Shown here in pieces: positions 1 through 10,369 of a DNA stretch of 64,000 nt. The first letter of the stretch is position 1. Each line of letters starts with the position of its first letter. The DNA lies in the NCBI GenBank assembly GCA_014529385.2, contig CM043966.1:44588537-44652536 (forward strand). The letters are read 5' to 3'. The notes under the pieces were generated by a model. That model made no database searches and was not told the origin of the DNA. It saw only the letters and a list, made by a program, of their open reading frames with translations. Source of the DNA: Adiantum capillus-veneris (taxonomy: Eukaryota > Streptophyta > Polypodiopsida > Polypodiales > Pteridaceae). Position numbers and translations under genes: made by a program.

Positions 1-423
1 TGTGTTCCTCCAATGAATTAGAGTAGATGATAATATCATCAAAGAACACTCCAGTGAAGGTTCGATGAGGCCTGAACAGCTTCTCCATCAAGCGGTTGAA
101 TGTGGCTGGTGCATTGGTCAAGCCAAAAGGCATGACAATGTATTCATAAAGACCAAATGTAGTACGAAATGCGGTCTTTACAATGTCTTGATCAACTATC
201 CTTATTTGATGATAGCCACTTTTTAGGTCGATCCTTGTAGCTTATCAAATAGGTCTTCTACCCGTGGAACGGGAAACCTATTCTTGATAGTGATCCTATT
301 TAGTGCTCTATAGTCGACACACATACGATATGTGCCGTCTTTCTTTTGCACTAATAGCACAGGTGAGCAAAATGGAGATGAGCTAGGCCTAACCATGCCC
401 TTCTCAACTAACTCATGCACTTG
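1..423 (-). pseudogene. Ty3/gypsy reverse transcriptase fragment (broken)
   Basis: This is the 5' part of the pol RT domain and continues the gag-protease frame to its right. On the minus strand it encodes the RT start (a [18 protein letters not shown] block), then a KSGYHQIRI block, a [17 protein letters not shown] block and the catalytic box read as FFDDIIIYS, with FFDD where gypsy RTs usually have a Y/F-x-DD box. Two lesions are visible. An in-frame TGA at 421-423 separates it from the upstream ORF. Near 220-240 a short deletion with a frame change joins KLQGS directly to DLKSGYHQ and removes about six residues. The window edge cuts the rest of pol. Family assignment is secure from the motifs; the element cannot make a continuous polyprotein. 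Confidence 0.9.
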
Positions 424-2697
424 TCACATAATCTCCTCTTGTTGAGCTTGAGAAACTCTATAAGGAGGTTTGTTAGGCGGTGAACTTCCTGGAAGAAGTT
501 CAATTGCATGGTCATCATTACCTCGTTTAGGAGGTAGCTCACAAGGGATGTCGTCAATAAAAACATCTTGAAACCCCTTGAGAAAATTGGATAACTCTAA
601 TTCCTTTTGGTTGCTTTTATTTTCTTTTGCTAAAGCATTAGGTTCATTTTGAGAATCTTTAACAAAAATCATGTACACGGAAATAGAGCTCTTTATTGAC
701 TTGTTGAAAGCTGGTGTATGTACAATGGGGATGGTGTTACCCATCTCCTTAGCATCTATATACATGTCTTTTTCCCTGAACTTAAAGGAGATTCTCCTTT
801 CAGGAAATTTAACATCGGCAGCCAGGCGGTCAAACCATGGTGCCCCTAGGATTACATCCTCATGCTTGAGAGGAGAGATAAAGAAGTCCTCTTTGTCCAC
901 ATAGCCTTGGACATGAAGCCTCAATTTCCCGATTAAGGGAGTGACTGAAGCTTCTTGCCCCTTGAAGGCACTGTCTACGGGTAGGATATCTCCCATCTCG
1001 TAGGATTGTATGCCTAGCTTGGAGGCTAACTCCATAGATATGAAATTGTGAGTAGAACCAGGGTCAAAGAGAATAAAAGCATCATGTTCTCTTACCTTTC
1101 CCCAAGCATGGCATAGAGGAGATCCTTTGTGGTGAGTTTGGTGAATCTCCTCCCCTTGGATTTCAACCAAAGAAGCTCTAGGAGGATCTTGGCGGTTGTT
1201 CTTTTGGGGACAAGCGCGGTACGCATGCCCTTGTTCGCCGCACTTGAAACACCGGTTATCCTTACGATAACGCTCAAGCTCTTCAGGAGAGAGTTTATTC
1301 TTTCCTTTGTAAACTCCCTTCTCTTTAGCTTTGTTGGAATTGCCCTTAGGAGACTTTTGGACATTGTCCTTCCCCTTAGGCTCATTGGAACCCTTGTTTT
1401 CTGGGGGCTTATTATTTCTTTTACCCCCCGTTTGGAAATTGATTCGAGAGGCCACCATAGTATGGTGTATTACCGCCGATATGGTACGTGGCCTTTGGGA
1501 GTTGACATACTCCGCCATTTCTTCGGTTAAGCCCGCACAAAATTGTTGCTTTTGCTCTCCAAAATCCAACTTTTTGAAGACAGTGGCTTTGAGTTGTAGG
1601 TCCCAAAACTTGTCTACATATTTGTGGATGGATTCATTGGGAGAGAGCTTTAAGCTTCGCCATTCGGTGAGTACTTTGTCTTTGGCATCGGTGGCCAAAA
1701 AATGCTTCATAATGGAAGCTCTTAAAGCCTTCCATGTTCGTGGAGCTTCACCGTTGGCTCGTAGGCTAGACCACCATTGTCTGGCGGACTTTTGAAAGTG
1801 CATAGCTACATGGCGTAGCTTAGAGGACTCCGTGAAGCCCTCATCTCCAAACGCCGCATCGAATTGATGGATAAAGGCCAAGACTTTGTCCGTAGCACCA
1901 AAGGTGCCATCATAGGTAAGGAAAAAGATGCTCTTCCCTCCCTCTTTGAATTTCTTCAGCTTGGACGACCTCTTCCATGCGGCATAGGATTTCCTATGGC
2001 CTCTTCTTTTTGATGGTTCAAAAGTTGCACCATCACTTTCTTCAGAAGGTGAAGAGTTTGAAGAAGGTGGAGAAGAGGGTGACCTCTTTCTCGCCTTTTT
2101 CTTGTCTTGATCTTTGTCATCTTCACCATAGCTTTCATAAGAGGAAGAGGATGAAGAAGATGGAGAAGAGGGTGTCCTCCTTCTTGCCTTTTTCTTCTCT
2201 TGCTTTTTATCATCCCTCTTTGAATTGTGGTGAGGAGAAGAATACGATGGTCTTCTCCGCTTTGGTGGTGATGGAGAGCGTTTAGCCCGCCGTCTTCGTG
2301 GAGCCATCTCCGCCGAGGTGGCGGGAGACTCGCTTCTTTCTCGTTCCTTCGGTGGAGGCTCTTGAGTTCTCCTTTGGGAAGGAGGTGCATCATCAAGAAG
2401 TAAATTCTTGAGACCTTCATATGGATTCTCTTCTTCTTCCCGAATCGGAGAGAGACCTCTTTTGGTAGTCTCACAAGGAGGCTTCCTAGGTGTTCTCTCG
2501 TCATGGTGATGAGCTTGGAGAATCCCGTGAGCACGGAGCTGCCGTTGCACTTCACTTTGGAGAGATGGATTGACCATGGCTTGTTGAAGCCTAGAAACAA
2601 GATAGTTAACAAGCATCGAAGCATCATTAGTAGCTTCCTCATGAGCAAAATCAAAGTTATCAACATTAATTTCACTCTCTTTACTATTGTCAGCCAT
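424..2697 (-). CDS. Ty3/gypsy Gag-protease polyprotein, 757 aa
   Basis: The ATG start follows a leader that begins at a tRNA-iMet primer-binding site, so this start is credible. Domains in order: an N-terminal region (1-130); an Arg/Ser/Pro/Lys-rich segment (about 131-250) that looks like an RS domain; a retrotransposon gag core (about 258-425, with the RQWW block); a CX2CX4HX4C zinc knuckle at residues 483-496; and a retropepsin whose active site reads D-P-G-S at about 545-548 instead of D-T/S-G. An ILGAPW block lies near 616. The tail (about 695-757) is the usual linker into RT. Gag would package element RNA and the protease would process the polyprotein. The DPG change may inactivate the protease. 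Because of the stop and frameshift downstream it is not part of a working gag-pol. Confidence 0.9.
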   Translation of the reverse strand: MADNSKESEINVDNFDFAHEEATNDASMLVNYLVSRLQQAMVNPSLQSEVQRQLRAHGILQAHHHDERTPRKPPCETTKRGLSPIREEEENPYEGLKNLLLDDAPPSQRRTQEPPPKERERSESPATSAEMAPRRRRAKRSPSPPKRRRPSYSSPHHNSKRDDKKQEKKKARRRTPSSPSSSSSSSYESYGEDDKDQDKKKARKRSPSSPPSSNSSPSEESDGATFEPSKRRGHRKSYAAWKRSSKLKKFKEGGKSIFFLTYDGTFGATDKVLAFIHQFDAAFGDEGFTESSKLRHVAMHFQKSARQWWSSLRANGEAPRTWKALRASIMKHFLATDAKDKVLTEWRSLKLSPNESIHKYVDKFWDLQLKATVFKKLDFGEQKQQFCAGLTEEMAEYVNSQRPRTISAVIHHTMVASRINFQTGGKRNNKPPENKGSNEPKGKDNVQKSPKGNSNKAKEKGVYKGKNKLSPEELERYRKDNRCFKCGEQGHAYRACPQKNNRQDPPRASLVEIQGEEIHQTHHKGSPLCHAWGKVREHDAFILFDPGSTHNFISMELASKLGIQSYEMGDILPVDSAFKGQEASVTPLIGKLRLHVQGYVDKEDFFISPLKHEDVILGAPWFDRLAADVKFPERRISFKFREKDMYIDAKEMGNTIPIVHTPAFNKSIKSSISVYMIFVKDSQNEPNALAKENKSNQKELELSNFLKGFQDVFIDDIPCELPPKRGNDDHAIELLPGSSPPNKPPYRVSQAQQEEIM

Positions 2698-3117
2698 TCT
2701 AACAACTTTTAGGTGTAAACTTTTTAGGTATACTTTGGCACTTCAAGCCCTAGTTGCTACTCCTCTTTACCCCTTTAGAAAAAGCACTCAAGCTACTGTA
2801 CCCGCGGCTCGAATACCATTAATTGCAAGGAATAGAAAAGAGGGTCTTTCGACACCAAAACAGCACCGGCTCCTGTCAACAAGCTTCTAATAGCTCAATA
2901 GTGGTTAAGCCGTAGGCAATCCCCGTAAGACTCCACTATTAAGACCATAGCTCTCGACAGTGATGCCCCGTTAATTGCACAAAGGCAGGCGCACTGCAAG
3001 GCTGAAAAATCCCTATTCTACTTACTCACAGGCAATTAATAATACCAACCATTTGTAGCTAGCTTGAGGACCTCCCTTCTTGAGCAAGAAAAGAGAAACC
3101 TTGAGCTCTGATACCAA
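2698..3117 (-). other. 5' untranslated leader of the minus-strand gypsy element
   Basis: Non-coding stretch between the gag start codon and the LTR. No ORF of note was seen. It ends at the primer-binding site. Confidence 0.7.
3105..3116 (-). promoter_or_regulatory. tRNA-iMet primer-binding site
   Basis: The plus strand reads GCTCTGATACCA, so the minus strand reads TGGTATCAGAGC, the standard plant PBS complementary to the 3' end of initiator tRNA-Met. It lies one base from the LTR edge and fixes the element on the minus strand. Confidence 0.9.
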
Positions 3118-4650
3118 TGTAACATTTAATGGCCTAAAATCTTATGTGTAGCGGAAATTAGCATGAACATAGTGGGCATTTCATTAGAATAAATTCCTAA
3201 TGAGAATTACATGAGTGCTTGGGTGGAGAGAGCAACAAAAAGCATAACACCTAGTTAGATAGCATCGACAATACTTTCAAAAGAGAGAGAAATTAAGCTA
3301 TTGACAACAATTGAGGACCGGATTTGTATGGAGCCGGTCCCCCCTCCAAAAGGCTTTGTATTATGGTTTCTCCCATCAAGAGAGACATTGTACAATACAA
3401 TTCTTTGTGTTCCTTCAAGACTAGCTAGTGCAATGAAGATGGAAGCTTCATACACCAAGCAAAACACTTAATCAAACACAACTTGAATTATCCCCGTTCT
3501 CAGACCTAAGACCTCACACACCTTCGAAGATGGTGAGAGCTAGCAGGGTATGAGAGTAGATTGAGAGGAAGAAGGAGTATCTTACGAGAAAGATGTATAT
3601 CTCCTCACGTAATCACTCACATTAGCATAGCTTAGCTTAGTAATTAGCTTGGTAGAGGAGATGAGCATGCATTGAAGCTTGGCTCTTGGTTGGATTTGCA
3701 TCCACATGCCAAGAGAGTGTTGATGTAGGCTTCTATCTCACAAGCTTGGAGTAGGTGATGAGCTCTCCATTAAAGCTTGGGAGGAGATAGAGTATTCTTC
3801 CTTCACCATGGTCAAGTGTGAGTGTGTGTGTGTCTATGCCAAGCAAAAATCAGCCCCCTCTCTCTCTTGGGCGAGCCCTAGCTGCTAATTAGGTCTGGCT
3901 TTTGCCTCATTGGACCTCCCCAGGTCAAGCCAATAGGTATTAAGCAGCATAAGTGATAGCCTTCTTACATGTGTCCCCCTTTCCCCTTTTGTGAGAGCTT
4001 TAGGTAATTAAATAATTAAACTAAACTCTCATTGGACCCCTTTGTCTCCTGGCCAATAGAAATCAGGCAAGCCATGGGGCTTCTGAATGCTCATTGGACC
4101 CTTTGGGAGACTGCCCAATAGTCTTCTAGGAGACTTAATTCTCATTGGTTTCTTTTATTAAATGTTTTTAAATTAATTAAACTACATTTACTCTAGCTTA
4201 ACTCTCATTGGTCCACTTCAAGGGTCTTCCAATAGGAATTGGGCACACCTTGTGGGCATCTGGCCTAGGGAGCTGACATGTGTCCCTCATTCCCTTTGTG
4301 TAAAGGGAGCCTGTGTGTGTGTGTGTGTGTGGCTTTCTCTCTCATCCCCTACCTTTGGGGCTCGCCCCCTCCCATGTAGGGATGTGCAAAGACTTTTAGG
4401 GCACACACAAAGCATCCAATTTTCCCTAGGGTTGACCTTTGGACACAACCTTTAAATTTTGGAACCTTAGCATTTTGGAAGTCTTTATGGGCTGAACCTT
4501 AGGGTCTTTTTAGCCCATTGTTGCACATGGCTCTTTTGCAGATGGCCCCCCCCCTTTGGATCCCTATTTTCCCTCCTTTGGATCCCTACTGTGGCCGGTC
4601 TGCTAGCTTAACCAATATTCTAGCTTTTTCTCCCTTGGCACTTCCCCACA
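3118..4650 (-). mobile_element. 5' LTR of the minus-strand Ty3/gypsy element (about 1.53 kb)
   Basis: One edge is set by the PBS: the plus-strand sequence begins TGTAACATTT right after it. The other edge is inferred at ...CTTCCCCACA, so the LTR on the minus strand begins TGTGGGGAAG and ends ATGTTACA, giving TG...CA termini. The partner LTR lies outside the window, so the 4650 boundary is not confirmed by a repeat. The LTR contains a CCAAT-box array (3906-4235) and a short GT run near 4311-4331. The plus strand to the right resumes an older gypsy gag, which supports a nested insertion. Confidence 0.7.
3906..4235. promoter_or_regulatory. Array of inverted CCAAT-box pairs in the LTR
   Basis: CTCATTGG occurs at about 3906, 4028, 4090, 4141 and 4204. 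All but the 4141 copy are followed 17-25 bases later by CCAATAG (about 3930, 4053, 4115, 4229). ATTGG is the reverse complement of CCAAT, so these are four inverted pairs plus a single. CCAAT is the core bound by NF-Y/CBF factors. The array lies in a likely U3 region. That it drives expression is inference. Confidence 0.55.
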
Positions 4651-4709
4651 TTAAATGATCAGTTTAATATGAGAAAATCATTTAGGAGAATTAGATATTG
4701 ATTATTATG

Positions 4710-5102
4710 ACAGGGTACTTGTGGTGCTAAGGCCTTGCACATCTGCTCCCATGACAATGAAAACTTACGTATGTACGTATCTACTGGCTCACCTTTCTTT
4801 TGCTTTAAAGCCTGTACTTCTTGCCACACTTTGTTGGGATCTTCTATCTTCACAAACTCCACTTCCAATGCATGCCTTAGATTGTCCCAAGTCAATCTTA
4901 CAGGTGGATCCCTTGCACGCAACTCCTCTTCAAATGCTTTGGACCAAACTCGTGCATCACTCCTCAAAAAGATTTGGAGAAGACGTAACATCTGTGCCGG
5001 GTCATGAATTTGGTTGCTAATGCAGGCAACCTCCATCTTTTCCAAAAAATCTTCCACATCTTCATCACTTCTTCCATGAAACTCCGGATAAGAGAAAGCC
5101 AT
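4710..5102 (-). pseudogene. Ty3/gypsy Gag fragment of an older element
   Basis: On the minus strand the frame from the ATG at 5102 encodes MAFSYPEFHG, a MLRLLQIFL...VWSKAFEEEL block and a WQEVQALKQKK...TYIRKF block, which is the gag core of plant gypsy elements. An in-frame Met also exists at 5177, but the 5102 start begins the recognisable gag. Homology stops near 4710. The next 60 bases are non-homologous and then come to the inferred LTR edge of the younger element at 4650. The gag therefore appears cut by that insertion. It differs clearly from the gag at 424-2697, so this is another family. Confidence 0.75.
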
Positions 5103-6298
5103 GGCTACCCAAATTACGATGCTTTGAGAACCCCTTCGAACACACGTGAAGGAACCCAAAACTTTTGACTGACTCAATTCCCAGAAACTTCAATGGAGCT
5201 CAACTTCAGATAAGGACAAACACATGCACATCAAATGAGTTTTCATAGTTGATCATTGGAATTACAACAGGTAAAGGACATTCCAGTATCTCCCTTAATC
5301 TTCTTAGCCCGAACATAAAGACTATGCGCTTCTGGAAAAAAATCTTCCTGGACACATGAACATTTATCTGGATTCGTTGAGTTAAATGAAAAGGAGTGAA
5401 TTGAGGTCCATTTTGATCATCCATTAAAGCCAACCATGAAGCTCCCAAGAAAGAACACCTGTCTTATCCTCTGATTTTGCCAGAATTTCAGCAGCATAAC
5501 AGCATAAATGGCTCAAAAGACCAAAAAACTAGCCATCACAACTTGGAAAATTTTTGGCAGAGTTTCCCCAGAAGTAGAGCAGTATGAACCCAAAATATAG
5601 ACTGTATATGTATGCATAAACTGCCAACAATAGAACCCGAGCATCAAGTAGAAACCACTAGTACATAGCCTATGGCGAGGTCACGAAAAGGGTGCTCCAG
5701 CTACCTGTATCACCGAAAGGATCTCCACATTTGAGAATCACCCAGCTCAATAAAACCTCACACTATCGACCCTCACACGAAGGCTTATGCAAATCTCGTA
5801 TAGTCAAGTCTCAAAAATGGATGGGACTGCCAAATAAAACCAAATATGGCTCCACAAAGGCGTACAATGGCCGTTTCCACAAGTAACGTACAATCTAGTA
5901 GACAATGCGCTCAAGCAGGAGCTAAATGATGCATACCCACAACAACTGCAAGTGACTCCACTGCTAGTATATCACTGTCCTCCAGCTACTTGTACCTCTG
6001 TGAATCACCTGTCCCTGTACCCTGTAACCTGTAGTCTGCAACCTGTAATCCCGAATCTCGAAGCTTGAAGCCCAAAGCAGAAGGTACTCGAAGAAGATCC
6101 TTCGTGGGGACGCCAAAAGAATGTGAGCGGGATGGAAACACACAGAACGCCTCTATAACAACCCGACACACACTCTTGGGAAGATATACACACACACTAT
6201 AGGGCACCACTCGGCTTACACAACACACCTGGCCGAGACAGGGAACACACCTATGGAGTGAGAGGAGAGAGACTATCCACTTGCCCACTCCACACAGA

Positions 6299-6337
<39 letters not shown>

Positions 6338-6780
6338 AAAAAACTCAGCTCAAAAGAGGAGAACTTCTGAAATTTAGATACAAATGATCTTGGGCCAACA
6401 CCAATGGGGAAAATAGCTCACACAGTATGGGTAAAATAAGCCAGATACAATCACAAACTGGAGCAGAAGCTTCGCTCATAGGAGAAACTTACACAACAAA
6501 AACAGCAGAAAAAGAGTGAGGAATTTGGCAAAATGGAGAGCTCCATCGCGTCCGGAACGGCCCAAAACCCCAGTCTACATTGTCAAAGTGCTCGAAGCCG
6601 ACCTCGGATGAGCAGTTTACGGCCAAAACACGCTCCAAAAACCCCAAAAACACACCTACGGCTGTTCCTCCTCTTCTCTCCACATTTTTTCTGGTCTTCT
6701 CTCTTGTTTTTCAGTTCCCACACTTAGCTTTATTAGTTGGGCACCCTTGGCCTTTTAGATGACCTCAAACGGACCTCGAA
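5103..6780. other. Non-coding stretch, probable leader of the older gypsy element
   Basis: No supportable gene. The sequence upstream (to the right) of the minus-strand gag has no recognisable PBS or LTR edge. Short phrases such as a GGCAGAGT motif recur in the leader of element B at 19.5-20.2 kb, suggesting similar leader composition only. A CA microsatellite lies at 6301-6335. Confidence 0.4.
6301..6335. repeat. (CA)n microsatellite
   Basis: About 17 CA units, directly visible. Confidence 0.97.
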
Positions 6781-7707
6781 CAGGCCAAAACCTGACCTCG
6801 CAGTGCATAGTTGTCACTTTTTTGCATCATCCGCACACCTGGCACTCAACTTTTTTCAATAATGCATCCCGTCACCACGTGAAGTGGCCCCAAAAGATGG
6901 TCCTCATGATGACCTTTTTGCATAATTATCACAAGAAAACATCCACGTTGTGTCCGTACTCATCCACGTGCAAATATTGACCCCGTTCGACCTCCTGACG
7001 CCACTAGATGCCATCTGACGCACATGCTTACCTCATGTCATCGGCCCGCGGATAGCTTCCTCGAGAAGTTTTACGCGCTACCAACTCCTCATTATTATAG
7101 AAAAAACGCACTGGTATTGGTGATAGTGAAAATCGATGCACTATGTACATGTTGTCCTACCTGTACACATGTGGGCCCCACGTAACCACCTGGCTATGGA
7201 AAATTGGCAAACCTTTATTTGATGCACCATGCATGTGTATGTACATATGCACAATCCCTTGCTCCAAAAAACTCCTGACACCGTGTACCATTGGTAAGAG
7301 CGAGTGAGACCCGTCGTAGGTAGGTCGCGCAAGCTAGTCAAATAAAAATACAAGGTGAAAAGTGACAATGGCTTACATCAATGATCAAACCGATCAAAGG
7401 ATGAGAAAGAGTGTCTGTGACCCACCACTCAACATCTCTCTATATAGAAAAAGGAAAACAAATGTCCATGAGTGGCGACACAGCACCCACAAGAACGCTT
7501 TCTTAATGCCTCTCTTACAAGAAAAAGTAAGAAAAAAGTTTTGCCATCATTGGTTGCCATGTGGCACTACTAAACAAGCTTTGTTCAACCGTCCACAATT
7601 GCTCTCAAGATCTCGATGCTTTGATAAGGCCTTAGGCAGGCCAACAAGTGCAAGCTAGAAGAAGTTGGAGCTCTAAAGTCCTTTTCAATGAGAGTACTTG
7701 TTGTGCT

Positions 7708-7710
<3 letters not shown>

Positions 7711-7740
<30 letters not shown>
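7711..7740. repeat. (CT)n microsatellite
   Basis: Fifteen uninterrupted CT units. Confidence 0.97.
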
Positions 7741-7744
<4 letters not shown>

Positions 7745-8929
7745 TTTCTTCTAGTTTATTCAAATTTTTATAAAAAGATTATTGACATTTATCTTACTTG
7801 TGAGAATCCGTAATAAAAAAAAGTAAATCAATCACCTTGATTTATCACTGGACCTTTTAGTATTAATCAATCACCTTGATAAAAGAGTGCTACTTTTTGC
7901 ATGCACGTGTGATTTTTTGTTAAAATATTTTTAAAACTTTCTTCCTTTCTATCTGAATATAAACATACAGAATATGGCTATTTAAAATAATAGCAAGTGC
8001 TTCCAAAAGATATTTATAAAATCCTTTTATACACACACTTCACCATGAATAAAACGACCCCTTGGGTCTTCTTCTTCATGAAACCTTTTTCAAATTTTTA
8101 TTTTTTAATCCCTCTTCTGACGTAAGTTTGCAACTCTTTAAAATTCATAAAACCCCTTCGGATGAACTCACGTGTTACACCTACATATTTTGAGGTGGAC
8201 TGCTCAGGTGTACCTTTAACTGACGAAAATTCAAAAATCTCAAAGAGATTCTAAGCTTAGCTGGAAGAAAGCTAAAAAAGTTCTACAAGTGTAATGCAAA
8301 TACCGACAAATTCTTCAATTTTGATCTAGACCAGAAGATTTTTAAACGTGTCCTTATTTTCTTTGGTTAGATTTGTTTTTCTTTTTCGCAAGCCCTTCTA
8401 CTGGCATTTTCACTCACTAGACAAAAACTTTTTTCAATTTTGTAGTTAATTCGTATTAACCAAAAACAACACATACAAACTCTCCATTGTATTTTGATCT
8501 TGTTAAAAAAATTACATCTATTGACTATAATAAGTTTACATCAACCTTTTTTTTGAGCTTTAAAATAACTTATTATGCAATTGTCAATTTCCCCTTTTGG
8601 CAGAAAATATTCTTTTTCTATGGAATTTCCACGTCTCATTAGAAAGTAAGAGCTCAATATTGGTATCGAGGGTGGGAACAATGTAAACATCTCTTTAAAT
8701 GAAACTTTGAAGTGACCTAACAAAGCTTATGAGTGAATGCAATTATTGTATTTGAAAATACACGTTCTTTATCTATACTATTATAAAAGGGGAAGGAATT
8801 TCGACTCCCTTTTTGAACAAGAGAAAGAGCTGAAATCCTTTGCTCCGGCCACCTCCGATAGTGTGGCCTACAACCCAAGGCACTCAACGTGCTAAGAGAA
8901 GAAGAAGAAGAAGAGAGTTTTTAACGTCA

Positions 8930-8948
8930 TATATATATATATATATAT

Positions 8949-8987
<39 letters not shown>
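8930..8987. repeat. Compound (AT)n-(GA)n-(G)n microsatellite
   Basis: An AT run is followed by a GA run and then seven or more G. Confidence 0.95.
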
Positions 8988-9603
8988 ACCGAATGCCGTT
9001 GGCAATACTAATATTATCATGATCCACATGTAATGTCAATGTGATTTATGGGATTCTAAAAGGTATAAGAGCTTGCCCTTCCACATGCTTGTATAAGCTT
9101 TTATCCCAAAAGGTACACAACATTCCTTAGGGAAACACTACACGTTTATTATTCACATTTACAAATATTTTATCTCATTTTGTTCATTATTTGAGCCTAT
9201 GGATTCATCACTTGATTTTTTTACAAAAAGCAAGCTATAAAAAATCAAGCCTTTCCCTTTTCGTATTGAGTTGTATCCTTTTCAAGTTGCCATGTTGGTT
9301 TTAAGAGTGTATTGTGGCAATGATCGACTTTACGTTGACATCTTTTGTCTCCAATTGAGGAGAATCTTTACCCTCTTTTTCACAAACATACAAAATTCCC
9401 TCTTGATTAGCTTGCCTAGGTGCCATACGAATTGATTGGGGTAGGAAAGGTAGAATGCCAATCTTTTTGTAGCAAATCTCACACACACACACTCACACAA
9501 AATGATGACACAACCACCACCTACCTCCTCAGGAACGGGTGCTCGTTTCAAAAGCGGCAGCAATCACTAAATGAGGAATTGTCCTTATGACAAAGAGAGA
9601 GTA

Positions 9604-10027
9604 TGGCCGGTCTCCTCACTATCTCACAAAGGCATGGGTAGGAGGGAATCAATGGCCCACACCTAATCAGGTGCGATCTGGGCTGTCCGATCTGCTTTTT
9701 GTAAATTTGGGAAAATAGGTAAATTCAAGTGCGCAAAATAGGTAAAATCGGGTGCCCCCTCTCTCCTCCCCCCAATTAGAACCCGGGACGTCACATTTGC
9801 AACCCTACCACCTTAACCACCTCACATGTGCATACTTGTTGAAAGAATTAGGAGATGTGTTTCTTCTATGATGAACCCACCCCATTGTAAATTTTGGTCA
9901 GTTTAGTAAACTCGGGCTAAATTCGAGGTGCACCGCAAGATCGACAGCCCACGCTCCTCAAAATAGGCATGGGCCATTGATTCTCTCCTCCGCATGCCCA
10001 TGTGAGATAGTGTTGAGGGCCGGCCAG
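9604..10027. repeat. Foldback (inverted repeat) element with arms of about 90 bp
   Basis: The left arm at about 9604-9692 and the right arm at about 9937-10027 are reverse complements at roughly 80 percent identity by eye. Shared blocks are TGGCCGG, ACTATCTCACA, AATCAATGGCCCA and GGGCTGTC. About 245 bp separate them. No coding sequence is inside. It could be a foldback/MITE-like element or two SINE-type copies in inverted orientation: the loop has weak tRNA-promoter-like boxes on the minus strand. Element A inserted 8 bp to its right. Confidence 0.6.
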
Positions 10028-10035
10028 TTGCATGA

Positions 10036-10355
10036 TGTAAAGTGTGAGCTTTGTCCTAAGGTGTGAGTCAAGGAGAGGAGAGTGGATTTATCCCACATAC
10101 TATGGAGCAAGGCTGTAGAGCTTCTTAAAGCTCATTTCTTGAATCAATAAACAACAACTTCATTTTGCACTACATGCTTGTCTATGGTGAGCTTCTGCTA
10201 AGCTAAGTCAATACTCAAGATTGTGTTTATGAGTCCAAGCTAATTCTATCTTGGAACCTAATTCACTTGAGTGATAACCTTGCTTACACACACTCACACA
10301 CTTGCACCATGTTTCTCTTTCATCCACCATAGCTAGCACGATCCAATTCCTAACA
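10036..10355 (+). repeat. 5' LTR of element A
   Basis: Begins TGTAAAGTGTGAGC and ends AATTCCTAACA. It is 320 bp and matches 12343-12653. Confidence 0.95.
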
Positions 10356-10357
10356 TT

Positions 10358-10369
10358 TGGTATCAGAGC
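10358..10369 (+). promoter_or_regulatory. tRNA-iMet primer-binding site of element A
   Basis: TGGTATCAGAGC lies two bases after the 5' LTR. Confidence 0.93.

Larger units (their letters stand above)
6781..9603. other. Intergenic, no gene supported
   Basis: Short ORFs only, none with recognisable domains. It holds a (CT)n run at 7711-7740 and an (AT)n-(GA)n-G tract at 8930-8987. A phrase starting TCTATACTATTATAAAAG at 8772 resembles Helitron 5' ends, but no 3' partner was found. Confidence 0.6.

Noticed and set aside
1092-2285. Overlapping ORFs on both strands of the gypsy gag
   Set aside because: They are shadows of the 757-residue Gag-protease frame.
8772-8800. Helitron 5' end (TCTATACTATTATAAAAG)
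   Set aside because: No 3' hairpin with CTRR terminus could be located, so no element can be defined.
9700-9840. Minus-strand tRNA-like A and B boxes
   Set aside because: The B box lacks the conserved CGA and no SINE tail was seen. It is better explained as the loop of the foldback.
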